64,000 bases of DNA, taken from the NCBI GenBank assembly GCA_036346355.1, contig JAYEVF010000027.1:1922001-1986000 (forward strand), written 5' to 3'. Position 1 is the first letter of the stretch. Every line of letters begins with the position of its first letter. Positions 46,681 to 59,561 of the stretch are shown piece by piece. The DNA is from Rhipidocladum racemiflorum (Eukaryota > Streptophyta > Magnoliopsida > Poales > Poaceae). The notes beneath the pieces were generated by a model that saw nothing but the letters and a program-made list of their open reading frames with translations, was not told the origin of the DNA and ran no database searches. A program made the position numbers and the translations under genes.

Positions 46681-48093
46681 GAACGAAAAATAATTTTGTG
46701 TCTTTTTTCTAGAGAAAAAATAGACCTAGATGTAGTTTCAAAATTTTTGGAGGCTCGAGAAATATTAGAGATCGAGTTGAAAAAATAGTACACATATTTC
46801 TTTTGAGACCCCGGATTGGCTATCCGAAATCTCCTGTGTATTTCTGTACTAGTCCCAGATCAGTAGCCAGTACACACAATCAGACAGTGAAGAATCATTA
46901 CTGAACAAAACGAAATATTATAATAAACATTAAGTATTAGTCACATGGCTATATATTACATCACTCGGTCACATGACCAGAGTTCACGATAGCGGAAATA
47001 AAAGCAACAAGAGATAAAATCCATAAAACTCCACAGGCGACGACTAGGAACGCGCTCTTGGTTGTCTTGACGATCTTCAAAGAACTTCTCATCATAGAAC
47101 TCACCGTCATCGGCTGCATCCTGATAGTTTTCTGATGACAACAATTGTGTAGCATGTGAGTACAAAAGTACTCAGCAAGTCTGGGAAAATATGCATATGT
47201 AGGGCTTTCCAAGGAAGGCTTATTATGGTTATTTTGCATAAAGCTAAGTTTCATCAAACCATACATAATAATTTTCACAAAGCACATTTTCATAATTGTT
47301 TTAACAATTGAATTATTTAATAATCTAGTGAAGGTTCTATCCACCATCACCAGTATAAAGGCTCTATCCGCCACATTTTAAAAGATTAAGGTAATCCAAC
47401 TCATGACTCTATCTGTCTTGATCAAATAGGTTCCATCTAACTGGTTGGCTCAGTCCGCTAACAAAACATCCGAGAGTTCTAACCACTCCCGAATCCCAAA
47501 ACAAAACATTGTTTATTTTTAAAATCAAAACCAAAGTCTACCAGTATGAAAGCATTCTTCGCTTTGCCCTTGACCGTAAGCACTGCTATTCGAATAGTTT
47601 TAACTCTGCAGATGTGTACAACTTTACCCACAAGACATGATATTCCCTTGATGCCAAGCTATTAGCACACTTCCTTGGGTGTGCCGACAGAGATATCATG
47701 ACAAGGCCTTTACAAAGTATACGCCTAACCCGACTCACCCGCTGAGGTTTCACCGTTGTTAGGGTTCTATCTACCCAGTACAGAAGCCCCCTCTTGCGCC
47801 GTGTGGGGAGTACAACTTGCCTCTATCTGGCACCCACATTCCACCAACTAGCGAGTCTAAGTTAGGTTTCTACAAATTATTCAGCCAGGTCGTGCCCACT
47901 TTGACATGTGGTTGTATGGTATTGCTTAGAATGAGAACAGTCGTAAGCGTCGGTCCTTAATTGACTTGGGGCGGTACTTGCACAATAAAAACTAGTGCTC
48001 TTTCTGCACCCGCCCGACATTCCAATCCGCCCAAGTCTAAACCATTTTTCATTTTATTTTTATTTTCCAAGGACATTAGTAAATACTTTACAA

Positions 48094-48366
48094 TCTCTAC
48101 TATTCTAAAGCAGCACTTGGTGGTAGTGGTCCGTTCTTCCCACGTCATTAATTGCCGCTTAATTGCCCTGCTTAATTGCCCTACTTAATTGCCCTACTTA
48201 ATTGCCCTACGCAAGAAACGAAGCGTTGCTTTAATTAGCCAGCTTTTGCAAGAAACGAAGCGTTAAAGATAGATGTTTGATCTTGTGAAATAATTTTTTT
48301 ATTTTTTAATCTTTATTTTTCGTTATCAATTTTGTTTTTCGTAGCAACGCACGGGCATGTAACTAG
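48094..48366 (+). mobile_element. small non-autonomous Helitron, 273 bp
   Basis: Starts TCTCTACTATTCTAAAG after an A (48093), ends GCAACGCACGGGCATGTAA-CTAG before a T (48367). The flanking LTR sequence is continuous with A' when it is removed (compare 31201-31250). No coding. Confidence 0.85.
48148..48210. repeat. 13-bp tandem repeat TTAATTGCCCTAC
   Basis: Five units, the first shortened, inside the small Helitron. A GCAAGAAACGAAGCGTT word occurs twice just after it. Confidence 0.85.
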
Positions 48367-48975
48367 TAATTCTCAAATCACACTTTAAAACACAACTTTG
48401 ATAAAATCCCACCCATGGGTCATTTCAGTTAATTTTGCAACTAAGCACAACTACCGTACTAATCATCAAGTGTCATAGTATAAATTAGGCATGACATAAC
48501 AAAGTGTACTAGGGTTACAAGTAAACATGGATATCAATAATCAAGGTGTGGACAGCAATTCGGATTAACTAGTTGTAACACCCCAAAATTTTGCTCTTCT
48601 TAAATTCATGTGTGATTTGGCACTTTGGTGAATTTTTGGAATTTTCTGGAATTTATTTGGAATTTATTTGAATTTATTCCATTTTGAAATAATTAAATAA
48701 TTTGACTTTGCAAATAAAATTTTGCTGGAAATATTTTATTTGAGTCCCAAATGCCCTAAAATATTTTCCAGAATTTTTCTGGAATTTTTCTGAGTCTTTT
48801 GCTATTTTTAATGATTTAATTGAATTTCTGGGAATTTAATTGGATTAATTAAATCGAGTTGGTTTCACTGTTCATCCGACCGAGCTCGAGTCAGACTCGA
48901 GTTCGAGTCCGACCCGAACCCGACCCGCGCCCGTGGTCAAGCCGAACCCGCTCGCCCGGAACCCTAGCCGCGTGA

Positions 48976-49712
48976 CCGTTGGATTCAGATCCAACGGCCA
49001 CGATTGGGCCACGTCACCGAGCCCGAGTCCGACCGAGCCAGCCAGCTCGCCCGAGCCAGACCCGAGCCCAAACCCGCGCACCGTTGGATCTTGATCCAAC
49101 GGCTGAGCGCGTGCCACGTCGCCTAATCCGAGTCCTCGCCGGACTCCGCCGCCGCCCGCGTGTGGGCCTCGGTCTCCGCGCTTTTCACGGACGCCGAGGC
49201 CACTATTTAATGCGCCGCCGCCGCCATCGTGAAGCCCGTTCCCTTGCGCACCCGTAGCCCTAGCCCACGCCGCCAGAGCTGCCGCCGCCTGCCCGCGCGA
49301 GCTCACCGTAGTTGGGAGAGCTCTCCGCCGCGGTTTTTGCTTCGCCCCGCCGCCGTCCGCCGTCCTCTGCCGCCGCCGACCCCAGATTCGGACTTCTCGC
49401 GACGAGACACACCCGAAGGGAGAACTCACCTCGCCGGAGGAGCCCGCAAACGCCGTTGCCCGTGTCGCTGTCCCCAGCTCCGGCCAACCAGCACCGCCGC
49501 ACGCCATCGCCGGGACTCGAGCTCCCTCAGCCGTCGGATCGCAATCGCACGGCCCAGATCACGCCACGTCATCCCGCCGGTGAGATCCCGATCCAAACCC
49601 CAGATCCAATCCTAACCGTTGGATCTAGATCCAACGGTCCAGTTTGGCCACGTTCACCCCAAACGTGCGTCACCAGATCCAATCTGGGCCGTTGATTTTC
49701 GAATCAACGGCC
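48976..49712. repeat. palindromes CCGTTGGATC-NN-GATCCAACGG in solo LTR E
   Basis: Perfect or near-perfect at 48976-48997, 49081-49102, 49617-49638, and the GGCCGTTGATT form at 49687-49712, with a degenerate one near 49531. The number and arrangement parallel LTR B. Confidence 0.72.
49203..49211 (+). promoter_or_regulatory. TATA-like box of solo LTR E
   Basis: CTATTTAAT between the palindrome cluster and a GCACCCGTAGCCCTAGCC leader; conserved with 8476-8484. It places U3 at about 48574-49235. Confidence 0.45.
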
Positions 49713-51970
49713 GAGATCGCGCCACGTGGCTGGAAGTCTGACCGTCGCGGTCAGCGCCGCGCGTGGGAGCGTGTCTCTGACACGCGGGGCCCGCGTGTCA
49801 AAGGACCCACCTGTCAGCCACGCCGTGCGCGCGTGAACCCAGCCGCTGACGTGGCAGGCCCACACGTTAGTGACCGCACCGTGACGTCACCCATGACGTC
49901 ACCGGTGGGTCCCACCTGTCAGTCTCACGTGGAGTTGTGGACCGAGTCCACGGTGGACCCGAGCCAAGCCGTGGACTGAATCCATGGACCGGCTGACGTC
50001 AGCAGACCAATCAGAGGCCGACACGTGTCACTGCTGACGCAATAATTAATTTCCGAAAAAGAAAATGATTTATTAATTCGAAATAATGATTTCAGATTTA
50101 GATTCAAACTTCAAACGCTTATAACTTTTGCGTTTTAACTCCGATTTGAGTGATTCAAATTTCTAAATTTGTATAAAATTGAGATGTACCTAATTATGAA
50201 TTTTATTTAAATTTTGGACTAAAGTTTTCCTCTGTAATATTATTTAATTGAATATTTAAACTTCGAAATGTTATAACTTTTGCATTTTAACTCCAAATTT
50301 GACGATTCCAGTTTCTAAAAATTCATAAATTATGTTCTCTCTGTTTATGGATTTTACTTGGAGTTTTGGGATGCTTTTGCCTATTGTTTATTTGTGTATT
50401 GCTATTTGCACGTGTTACGAGTAGACGTTGAAGTACCGGAAGGATTCGAGGGAGAAGTGTTGACCCAGGAGCCAGCTCAGGACCAAGAACAAGTACTCTT
50501 TGAAGGCAAGTTATGCTTTGACCATGTTAATCCCATTTTGAAACCTATTTTGATTCAATCTATTGCATGCTAGTTTAATTAGAAAATACTTTATTTAATT
50601 CTGGGGAATTAGATAAATGCCAAATTGCTGTATGACACCTTGGTTAATTAAATATGTGCCATGACCCTTGTCACCCTAGTTGTGGTTTACTAGTTGGATA
50701 TTACTAAATTGCCAACATGGGTTTTAGACCGTTGTAGTATATTGCTTAGACCTGCTACGTGCTCTTGGCATGATTTTGGACAATCAAATGTTAATATTGA
50801 CTTAATGATATATTGAACCTGTTTTGGAAAGGTATCATGTGTTGTGATGTTGATGGCACGTGGTGCATGGTAATCAACTGGGGTTTGATAAATAGCTTTC
50901 GACCGGGGCATGTGGCAAGAATGATCAGGTGGGCCAGTTGTGGCATCGGGAGTGTTGGTTTGGTTCTTCGGGTAGTCTTGCCCTGGTCACCCAAAGGACT
51001 TAACCTTGCAAGCCTTTGAACTGAATCAAGCGTGCAACCACTTGTCCGTAATGGGACGGACCTAGTTGATTAAGTGGCTAATAACGTACCTGTGGGACCT
51101 CAGGAGGTCAACTACACCATTTGTGTATGTTGTACGGGGGAGCGTACCGGGGCTACGGCCAGGTACCCATCTAACGGTTGGTTGGCCTAAACTTCGCCTT
51201 TGCTAAGGGAAGGGTTAGTGTGCAACAACCGGAGAGGACCACTTGTATTGTTAGAAGTTTCCGAAAGACTTTGTTACGGGAACTCGCCTTCGTGGTGTTT
51301 GACTGTATCTTGTGGGTAAAGTGCATAACCTCTGCAGAGTGTATAATCTATTCGAATAGCCGTGTCCACGGTATTGGACATTGCTCGGGAATTACAGTCA
51401 AGGGTTAGACTTTCATGAAAATACTTGGACTTGGAAAAAGGATTTGGTTTAAGAATGACGTTAATGGAAATGTGGATTAGGAATGGGAAAGATGTTGATT
51501 AAACTCCTGGAAAAGTTATGGATGTTATACTTATTTCTACTGCTTTCGAATCTACTTATGCTACTTGTCAAATGCTGTTTACTGCAAACATACCTTGAGC
51601 TATTCCTTTGTATCAAGCCATGCATGTAGTATATTAGCTGCATTATGTGCATGACTTGCTAAGTACCAAGTACTCACCCTTGCCACAATACAACACCAGT
51701 TGAAGAGGAGACTACACCAGCTTTGGAGGAGGAACTTCCAGAGGATCAGTCGAACTAGGGAGCGAGCCCAGTCAGTTGCCTGTGGTATACTGGATGGCGC
51801 CACGTTGTTATCTTACTTTTTCCGCTGCTATTATTACTCTTTATTAAGTTTCGCCCTGCGTGGCGTATATTTGTAACTTGACCCTAAGGTCGAGCAACCA
51901 GTTTGGTTAACTATTTAAAGTACTCTATTAGTATCGTTTGGTATGATTGTGATATTTACCAATGTTGAGA

Positions 51971-52013
51971 CTGTGTGCACTAGCGCGTTCCTGGACTAGT
52001 GCTGAATACACAG
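51971..52013 (+). other. two-part stem-loop near the LTR 3' end (solo LTR E)
   Basis: CTGTGT, GCACTAG, 12-nt loop, CTAGTGC, TGAAT bulge, ACACAG. The loop differs in length and sequence from B, while both stems are kept. Confidence 0.65.
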
Positions 52014-53659
52014 AGGGTCCGGATTTGCAGATTCGGGTCCCGACACTAGTCATCTATATTTGACATACGATTGTAAACATAGCAATGAAAGTTTAAAAAC
52101 ATGGTAAAACCTTTGCAAACATGGATCAAAATGCGTCAAGGAGACTTGCCTTCGTGCCCAGCGAAGGTTTCAGAACCTTGAAGTTCGGCGGCGGGGTCGA
52201 CGGACTCGGCAGGATCCTCGGCTACGCGCAAAACGGTACAACAAATAAATAACAATAAAATAAATAAAATCTAAAAATTATAAAAATTATACTGGCGGGT
52301 AGATCTTGAATTTAGATGGAATTAGGAATTTGAACAGAGTGAATCGGAGTTCGGACGCAAAAGATATAAGCGTTCGAAGTTGGAAAATGATGGAAAATCA
52401 AGGGAAAAAAGAAAAGTTACTGTAGCTACAGAAAATTGCGATTTGTGGCCTCACTGGACCTAGGGTTTGAGCATGGGGATCTTGCAATGGAAGGGGTGGC
52501 AGGATGGAAGAAGGTAAGCCCCGGAAAAGTCTTGACGATGTGAATCCAATGGTGGTGTCAAATTTTGAAGAGGATTACCGGAGACGACGAATTTGGCGAT
52601 AAACGGCAGTTCGGCCGTAGTGACTCAAACTCAAAATTCGGATTCAAACTTTCAGGAAACCTGAAATTGATTGATGGGTTATGATCTTGACATCCATACG
52701 CACACAATGGTTCAAACGGAATCGTGATTGACTCACCGGAGCGAGAGATACGATGGCAAGAACGAAGAACGGTGGTGGGGATCGGCGGTTTTCGCAATCT
52801 CCCGGGCAAACGATGAGGACTGGCAAAAGAAGAGTGATAGCACCGGGAAGAGGACTCCAAGACGAAGAGTTGATAAGTGGTGGTGCATTGATCGGAGGTG
52901 AAGCGGCCAAGTTATGACCATTCTAATGGATTTCGGTTTATGCTTGATTGTGCCGTTTCCGGTGAAATTTGGAACGAATGGTCATGGGGAATGGAATCTC
53001 CTCTTCTCCCTCTTTGCAACGGATCCGGTCGTTCGTGATTTGGAGCTTTGATGTGGAAGATATGAAAGATTAAAGAAGAGAATGTCATTGAAGGAGGGAA
53101 GAAACTCTTCTGTGTAACGTTTCAGCCAGAGGTTGAAGACAATGCTACAGTACTCGCCACGTGTCACTTCCCGATTGGTCGGAGGTAAGTGAAGGGTTAC
53201 GCACGAGAGAAAAATAGCAAAAATGGTCTATAAATCCTGGAAAAATTCCCAAAAATATTAGGGAATATTTGGAACTCAATAAAATTTGTTTCATGAAATT
53301 TGGATGAAATTTGGAATTTAGAATATTCCGGGACGAATAACGGTCATTTAACGAAAAACCGTTCACGATAAAATACCAGAGGGTCTCCAAAAATCTTGGA
53401 AAAATTCCCAAAATATTTTTGGAATATTTAGAACCTAATGCAATAGGTTGCGTGATTTTGGGAGCATTTTCGAACTCAGGTGGAATTTCAGGTACGGACT
53501 GGAATTCGAAAATTCGATTTTTCGGACGAAGGAGGATTGAACTCTAATTTTGCACGGATAAGGATGACATGTTAATTTAAACAACGAATAAAATCTAATT
53601 TTGAATTGAATTTAATTTAATTTAAATTTTAGCAGAAGACCGAAATTGGGGATGTTACA

Positions 53660-53670
53660 AACCTACCCCC
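53660..53670 (-). other. polypurine tract of A2
   Basis: Minus strand GGGGGTAGGTT between the pol stop (53671-53673) and the 3' LTR. Confidence 0.75.
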
Positions 53671-56120
53671 TTAGAGAGAATCTCGTCCTCGAGATTCGGA
53701 CGGAGAAAGAAAAAGATCGAGAAATTCTGCTTGAAGATCCTATTCTCGCTCCCAGGTGGCTTCCTTCTCTGAGTGGTTGCTCCACTGCACTTTACAAAAC
53801 TTGATCACTCGGCTTCAGGTTCGACGCTCCGCTTCGTCCAAGATTTTGACAGGATACTCCGGATACGACAGGTCTTCTTTCAACTCCATCTCTTCATACG
53901 GCATCTGATGCTCGGGTACTCTGAGACATTTCTTTAGTTGTGAAACGTGAAAGACGTCATGCACACCCGATAGCTGCGGAGGTAGTTCCAACTTGTATGC
54001 AACTTCTCCTCTTCTAGCAACCACTGGAAATGGACCGATGTAGCGGGGTGCTAACTTCCCACTAACTCTGAATCGACGCATCCCCTTGAGAGGTGAAACC
54101 TTTAGGTACACATGATCGCCAGGTTTAAAACTTAATTCCCGGCGATGATTGTCAGCATAGCTCTTCTGCCTTGATTGTGCTGTCTTTAAATTCTCACGAA
54201 TCACTCTAACTTGCTCTTCAGCTTCTTTCAGAATATCTGCTCCAAAGATATGTCCACCTTATGTCTCTTTCCAATACAACGGTGTGCGGTACTTTCTCCC
54301 GTACAGAGCTTCAAAAGGTTCCATCTTCAGACTTGACTGATAACTATTATTGTAGGAGAATTCTGCATAGGGTAAATTCTGATCCCACGAACCTTTATAA
54401 GTCAAAGCACAAGCTCTCAATATATCTTCTAGGATTTAGTTTGTCCTTTCGGTTTGACTGTCTGTCTGAGGATGGTAAGCAGTACTGAAGTTCAAATTCA
54501 TACCTAAAACCTCATGCAACTTCTGCCAAAACCTCGAGGTAAACTGAGAACCTCGATCGGACACAATCTTCTTTGGCACACCATGCAAACACACAATTTT
54601 GGCCATATATAGTTCTGCGAGCTTATCACCAGAATAAGTTGTCTTTACCGGAATAAAGTGTGTAACTTTCGTTAATCTGTCCAAAATAACATATATGGAA
54701 TCATATCCAGACTTAGTTCTGGGGAGTTTAGTGATGAAATCCATGCCTATTTCTTCCCATTTCCAAATATGAACTTGCAAAGGTTGCAACAGACCGGCGA
54801 GTCTCTGATATTTTGCTTTTACCAGTTGACAAATATCACAAAGAGCCACGAAGTCAGCAACTTCTCTTTTCATATTGGACCACCAATACTTTTCCTTCAA
54901 GTCCGAGTACATCTTTGTGCTCCCCGGGTGAATGGAATAAACAGAATCATGAGCCTCTTTCAAAATTATATCCATGATTTCTTTTTGGTTAGGGACTACT
55001 ATTATTTTCCCGAACAGACAATACCTTTCTCATCCTCGGAAAATCCAGGGTATTTTTCTTTCTTTATGCAATCCTTTAGGGCTGTAACACCACTATCATT
55101 ATTTTGAGCCTCTCTGATCTGATCTTCTAGGGTTAATTGCACTTCTATATTGAAAATACAACCTTCGTTCACCAACTCCAAGTTAAGGTGTTGGAACTCT
55201 TCATAAAGCGCTGGCTGGCTTTCCTGAACCATAACATTGTTGCAGTAGCTTTTCCTGCTCAATACATCCGCAACAACATTAGCCTTTCTCGGATGATAAT
55301 GGATTATGATATTATAATCTTTTACCAATTCTAACCATCTTCTCTGCCTCAAATTGAGATCTGACTGCGTGAAAATGTACTTCAGACTCTTATGGTCTGT
55401 ATAGATCTCATATCTATTGTCGATCAAATAGTGCCTCCAAATCTTGAGTGCATGCACAACTGCAGCTAATTCCAAATCATGAGTTGGGTAATTTTCTTCA
55501 TGGGGTCGCAGTTATCTTGAAGCATAAGCTATGACTTTTCTGTCCTGCATCAAAACACATCCAAGTCCTTGTTTTGAAGCATCACAGTAAACTTCAAAAT
55601 CTTTATGAATATCTGACAGAACGAGTACTGGAGCTGAAGTTAACCTCTTCTTCAATTCCTGAAAACTCTGTTCACAAGACTTTGTCCATTCAAACTTCTT
55701 TTCCTTCTTTAACAGCTGGGTGAGAGGTCTCGCAATCTTTGAAAAACCTTCAATAAATCGCCGATAATAGCCTGCTAAACCAAGGAAACTCCTAATATCC
55801 GGGACTGACTTGGGTTGCTTCCAATCCAGAACATTCTTCACTTTTGCAGGGTCTACTGCTACTCCTCCAGCAGAGATAACATGACCCAAGAAGGAAACTT
55901 CTTTCAACCAAAAGTCACACTTGCTGAACTTGGCATAAAACTGATGTTCTCTTAACGTTTCCAAGACTATTTGCAGATGGTCCTCATGTTCTTTTTGGCT
56001 CTTGGAGTAGACAAGAATGTCATCAATGAAGACTACTACGAACTAGTCCAGGTATTCCATGAATACTTTATTCATCATATTCATGAAATAGGAAGCCGCA
56101 TTTGTTAATCCAAACGACAT
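53671..56120 (-). pseudogene. A2 pol: RT C-terminal part, RNase H, integrase, chromodomain
   Basis: Starts at the break with MSFGLTNAASYFMN, then FIDDILVYS, thumb and RNase H (YCDASKQGLGCVLMQ, ADVLSRK), integrase finger (CDICQLVK), core (MDFITKLPRT, SDRGSQFTS, HPQTDSQTER) and chromodomain (VQWSNHSEKEATWE). Stops lie at 56043-56045, 55512-55514, 54436-54438, near 54260, 53815-53817 and one in the chromodomain; a frameshift lies near 55010. More damaged than A. The terminal stop and purine tract match A exactly in position. Confidence 0.9.
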
Positions 56121-56157
56121 TCTCTTCGGTTCTTCCCGCTGGGTTTTCTTCTTCGTG

Positions 56158-58754
56158 ATGTCTTCTCCTTCGGAGTCCTCATCATCATCGGAGGGTAACG
56201 CCGACCCGGCGGCTGCGGGGTGGGAGACCTCCGTCACCACAGCGTCCCGCTTGGAGGAGTTGGTCGCTGCCGGCGTTCTTCCTCCGCTGGAGTTGATCTC
56301 CGCACGTCCCGCCGCCGGTGACCCTTATCCCACACCTGAAGAGGGTGAGATCGTGGTGTTCGAGTCCTTCTTTTGGCGGGGGTTTAGTGTTCCCGGGAGT
56401 GCCTTTTTCCGGGGGCTCCTTCACTTTTATGAGATCGAATTGATCAATTTGAATCCCAACTCCATTCTCCACATTACTCTCTTCGTTCACCTTTGCGAGG
56501 CGTATCTTGGGATACGTCCTCATTTTGACTTGTTCCGCTCCCTCTTCTTGCTCAAGCCTCATCCGAACCGAGCTGCTCCCAGCGTCGTTGGGGGCGCCGG
56601 ACTTCAAACGCGATAGGGCTTGAAGAAACACTACTTCGCCATTCCCCTCAAGACTTCCCTTAAAGGCTAGAGGCGGGAGTGGTTCTATTGTGCCAATATT
56701 GATCCTTTTCTCGCCCCTTTCACTGGCCGCGCTCCTAAAATTTCTCGATGCTGGAGTGATGCCCAGATGGCGGCGGATTGGGCCAAGTCATCGAGCTTCT
56801 GGCGTTGGTGAGTGATCTGAAGACTCAGGGGCTGACGGGCCCTGGCATTGCGGTCAGCTTTGTCAAGCGCCGGGTGCAACCCTTGAAGGAGAGAATTCAC
56901 TTGGGGTTCCAGTACAGCGGGACTCAGGATCCCACCCAGGAGACAAGCACGTCCCTGTCGAGAAATGCATTGGGGGCGCGGGTGGTTGAGTTCTTCGTGG
57001 CTGGCACTGAAATAACCAACAGGGGCTGCCCTCACAGATTTTCGGCGGCGAACCCTCCTCCTCCTGTGAGTACACCACTCTCTCGAGAAACTGTCCCATG
57101 ATTTTTGCCTGGTGTGCGATTCTGACAGTGTGCGATCGTTCCTTTCTCAGGAACGTGAGTCCTTCTTTTCTGACGCTCCGTTCGTCGGCCTCTCTCGGCT
57201 GAGGAATGCTCAGGCCAAGCGAGCGGCTGACACCTCGGTCGATGAGCTGCGCCGGGAATCGACGGAGGAGGCTGCTGGCCCTTCGTCAGCCGGGCCTTCG
57301 ACCGCCGGCGTCCCCGGATCACGAAGCGCAGAGCCACAGCCCTCTGTTTCAGGGGCAGCCATTGATCGGTCTTTGAGTCCTGGTTCCCCTCCAAGTGGTG
57401 CTTTGGAGACTTGGATGAAACTCAGGATGAAATTTAAGAAATCCAGGAGGTATTCTTTTGGGCAATCCTTGTCTTTTGTTATTACCTGCTGAGATGTTTT
57501 CCCTTTGCCGATTCAGACTCCTACTATGGACGTCCCAGTGGAGGGGTCTCTGAAAGGAGCCCCGGGACCAAGCTTCTCAAGGGGACCCCTTGTCGGCTAG
57601 GTCACCGTCTCCTTCGGCAGCTGGGGCGTCGCCACCTCGCACTGCTGGCCCGACCGCTGAGCCACCAAGTGGCCCAGCATTCGAGGAGCTTGACCCGGCT
57701 CCGCCTCCCGAAGTGGAGGAGGTGCGTCGAGAGCCACCGCCACTCGGTCCCCTGCCGAAACCCCCGAATCGGACCGTGTGGAGCGAGGGAGGTTCCGAAT
57801 GGAAAGGGATGGAGGAGGACGAGGAAGTGGAGATAGCTGCTCGGATGGAGCTTTACGAGCTCACCGTCCGGTGTAGCACACTTGTCAGGGTAAGTTTTCT
57901 GTCTTTCTTTGGTCTGTTGTCACTAGGGAATGCTGGCCTCCACCTGAGACTCTGCCCTGTTGCCTAGGATATGGGAGAGCGCTCGGAGCAGAGGTCGCAG
58001 TTTTTTCGGAAGGTGTTCCCCAAGCTCAAGGAGCACCAGAAGTATCAGGACAAGGTCAACGAGATTAGCAGCGACAGATGGAAAGAGGTCCACGGGCTAG
58101 AGGCCCAGTGTATGGCGATCCAAGAGGAGAAGGCGAAGCTTGAGCATGTGCTTGAAGGTGAGATTCTCCCCTGGATTCGGTTTGGACACCTTTTTGGACA
58201 ATCGGAAAGGATGATGACGCTCTTGTGTTTCAGAGCGCGATTCGACCATCGCTGAGCTGAGAGCTCGACTGGAAGCTTCGGAAAGTTCTGGCCTCGAAGC
58301 TCGAGTCGGTTTGGAGAGGATACAACAGGAGCTGAAGGGTAAATTTCTTTGACTTGGATTGAACGTACTTGGCGTCGGGTGTGTTTTCTGATGGCGGTTC
58401 GGCTTTGGTGCAGAATGCAAGGAGAAAATGACCACTGCCGAACGGAGCCGCACTGAGCTGTGCGTCGCCTGCGAGCCGGTTCTGCACCTTCTGCGTATCG
58501 AAGGAGCCGAGTCGGGCCAGGGAGACGACGTTGTTCCGCTTCTCTCTAGAGGAGCCGATAGGATCAGAGCTTACGCCAAGGAGTCCGCGACCATGAGTGC
58601 GAACCAGGCGTTGGCGGTGGTCAAGTCTCATTATCCGAGAGTTGACCTTGAAGCTGTGAGAGAGGGTTTTTCCTGTGATGAAGACAAGGCCAACGCACTC
58701 CTCGAAGAGGTCTTCGGTACATCGCAGGCCTTGTTAGAGAATCTTGAATTCTGA
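56158..58754 (+). pseudogene. antisense gene of element F (Transposase_28-type), six exons
   Basis: ATG 56158. Exon 1 to 57065 (GT donor 57066) has the family core: FFRGLLHFYEIELINLNPNS, FVHLCEAYLGIRPHFDLF, LKKHYFAIPLKTSLKG, RREWFYCAN and RVQPLKERIHLGFQYSG. Exon 2 57151 to about 57450; exon 3 57518-57890 (Pro/Glu-rich); exon 4 about 57969-58158 and exon 5 58232-58339 (coiled-coil, charged); exon 6 58414-58754 (MSANQALAVVKSHYP, EEVFGTSQALLE). Exon 1 has two stops and a frameshift; exon 3 is frameshifted. Such ORFs are transcribed opposite to pol; molecular role unknown. Confidence 0.78.
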
Positions 58755-58885
58755 CTTCGATGTGAACCTTGTTTGAAACGTTGTATTTCTCACTCGAATA
58801 TAATTTGTCTGTATTGTTCTCTGCTAAGTAGGCTCCAAACCTCTTTCACTCTTTCCCACTTGTCTGAGTTGCTAGAATATAGGCC

Positions 58886-59199
58886 CACGGCCTTTTGGCC
58901 CCCGTTGCGCCTTTCTGGGTGGCCTTCAGCCGACTGGTATGGCTCCCAAGCGCCAGGGCCTTGGCCCATGGCCTTCTCGCCCAGACACGCTTTTCCGAGT
59001 GGCTGGCGTGCAGCTCTCGAGCGTCGGGACTTACGTTGTGGCCACGGCCTTTTGACCCCTGTTGCGCCTTTCTGGGTGGCCTTCAGCCAACTGGTATGGC
59101 TCCCAAGCGCCAGGGCCTTGGCCCATGGCCTTCTCGCCCAGACACGCTTTTCCGAGTGGCTGGCGTGCAGCTCTCGAGCGTCGGGACTCACGTTGTGGC
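58886..59199. repeat. 157-bp tandem duplication downstream of the antisense gene
   Basis: Two copies, 58886-59042 and 59043-59199, nearly identical (CACGGCCTTTTGGCCCCCG against CACGGCCTTTTGACCCCTG). Open frames of up to 145 codons crossing it simply repeat the same peptide and are not genes. Confidence 0.9.
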
Positions 59200-59473
59200 C
59201 ACCTGGCTGAGTGGTTCAGCCCCCAAGTTTGTGTCGTCGCCTTTCGGCTCGCAGCCCCCGGACTTCTCGCTTAACTGGGCGAAGTGAGCGGGAAGGTCGA
59301 ATTGATTTGGGCTGTACCTGACACGTGTCTGGTGAAATATTCCTTAATTATGTTCAACGTGTTGATCTTCTTTTGTATTCGCGCAGCCGCTTTCTTTTTT
59401 GCGCTTCATTGATTGCGAGGTGGCGCGCTTGATTGCCTTTGGAGACGCTTCGATTTCCGGAGCCGGGATGGTT

Positions 59474-59481
59474 TATAAATA
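59474..59481 (+). promoter_or_regulatory. TATA box for the second antisense ORF of F
   Basis: TATAAATA within GTTTATAAATAGGGCG, 88 bp before the ATG at 59562; a start of transcription near 59510 would leave a leader of about 50 nt rich in CTTCTTCTT. Confidence 0.6.
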
Positions 59482-59561
59482 GGGCGTCACCGCAAATAAA
59501 GCGATCGCCCCTTTGCCAAACTTCTTCTTCTTCTCCGAGAATTTTTGTAGTGCCGCTTCCA

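Larger units (their letters stand above)
48574..52045 (+). mobile_element. Solo LTR E of the element B family (3.47 kb)
   Basis: TGTAACACCCC to GGGTCCCGACA, flanked by CTAGT at 48569-48573 and 52046-52050. It is the plus-oriented counterpart of LTR B (5529-9112). No internal region. Short frames in it, such as GC-rich ones at 48870-49695, are on both strands and lack any family signature. Confidence 0.92.
46802..53659 (-). repeat. 3' LTR of A2, split by a Helitron and solo LTR E
   Basis: Net length about 3.1 kb after removing 48094-48366 and 48574-52050. It matches A and A' over both ends. Its variable segment (about 52390-52560) is short and not GC-rich, unlike A and A'. The stem-loop lies at 46834-46879. 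Confidence 0.85.
46802..56120 (-). mobile_element. Element A2: second A-family chromovirus, 5' half lost
   Basis: Minus orientation: 3' LTR 46802-53659, purine tract, then pol to 56120, where it breaks inside the reverse transcriptase and element F begins. gag, protease and 5' LTR are absent. The LTR contains a small Helitron and solo LTR E. The outer LTR end reads TTTGAGACC for the family TGTGAGACC, so the terminal TG is mutated. Confidence 0.88.

Noticed and set aside
58773..59287. Frames of 130-145 codons on both strands after the antisense gene
   Set aside because: They arise from a 157-bp tandem duplication and repeat the same peptide; no start context or domain.
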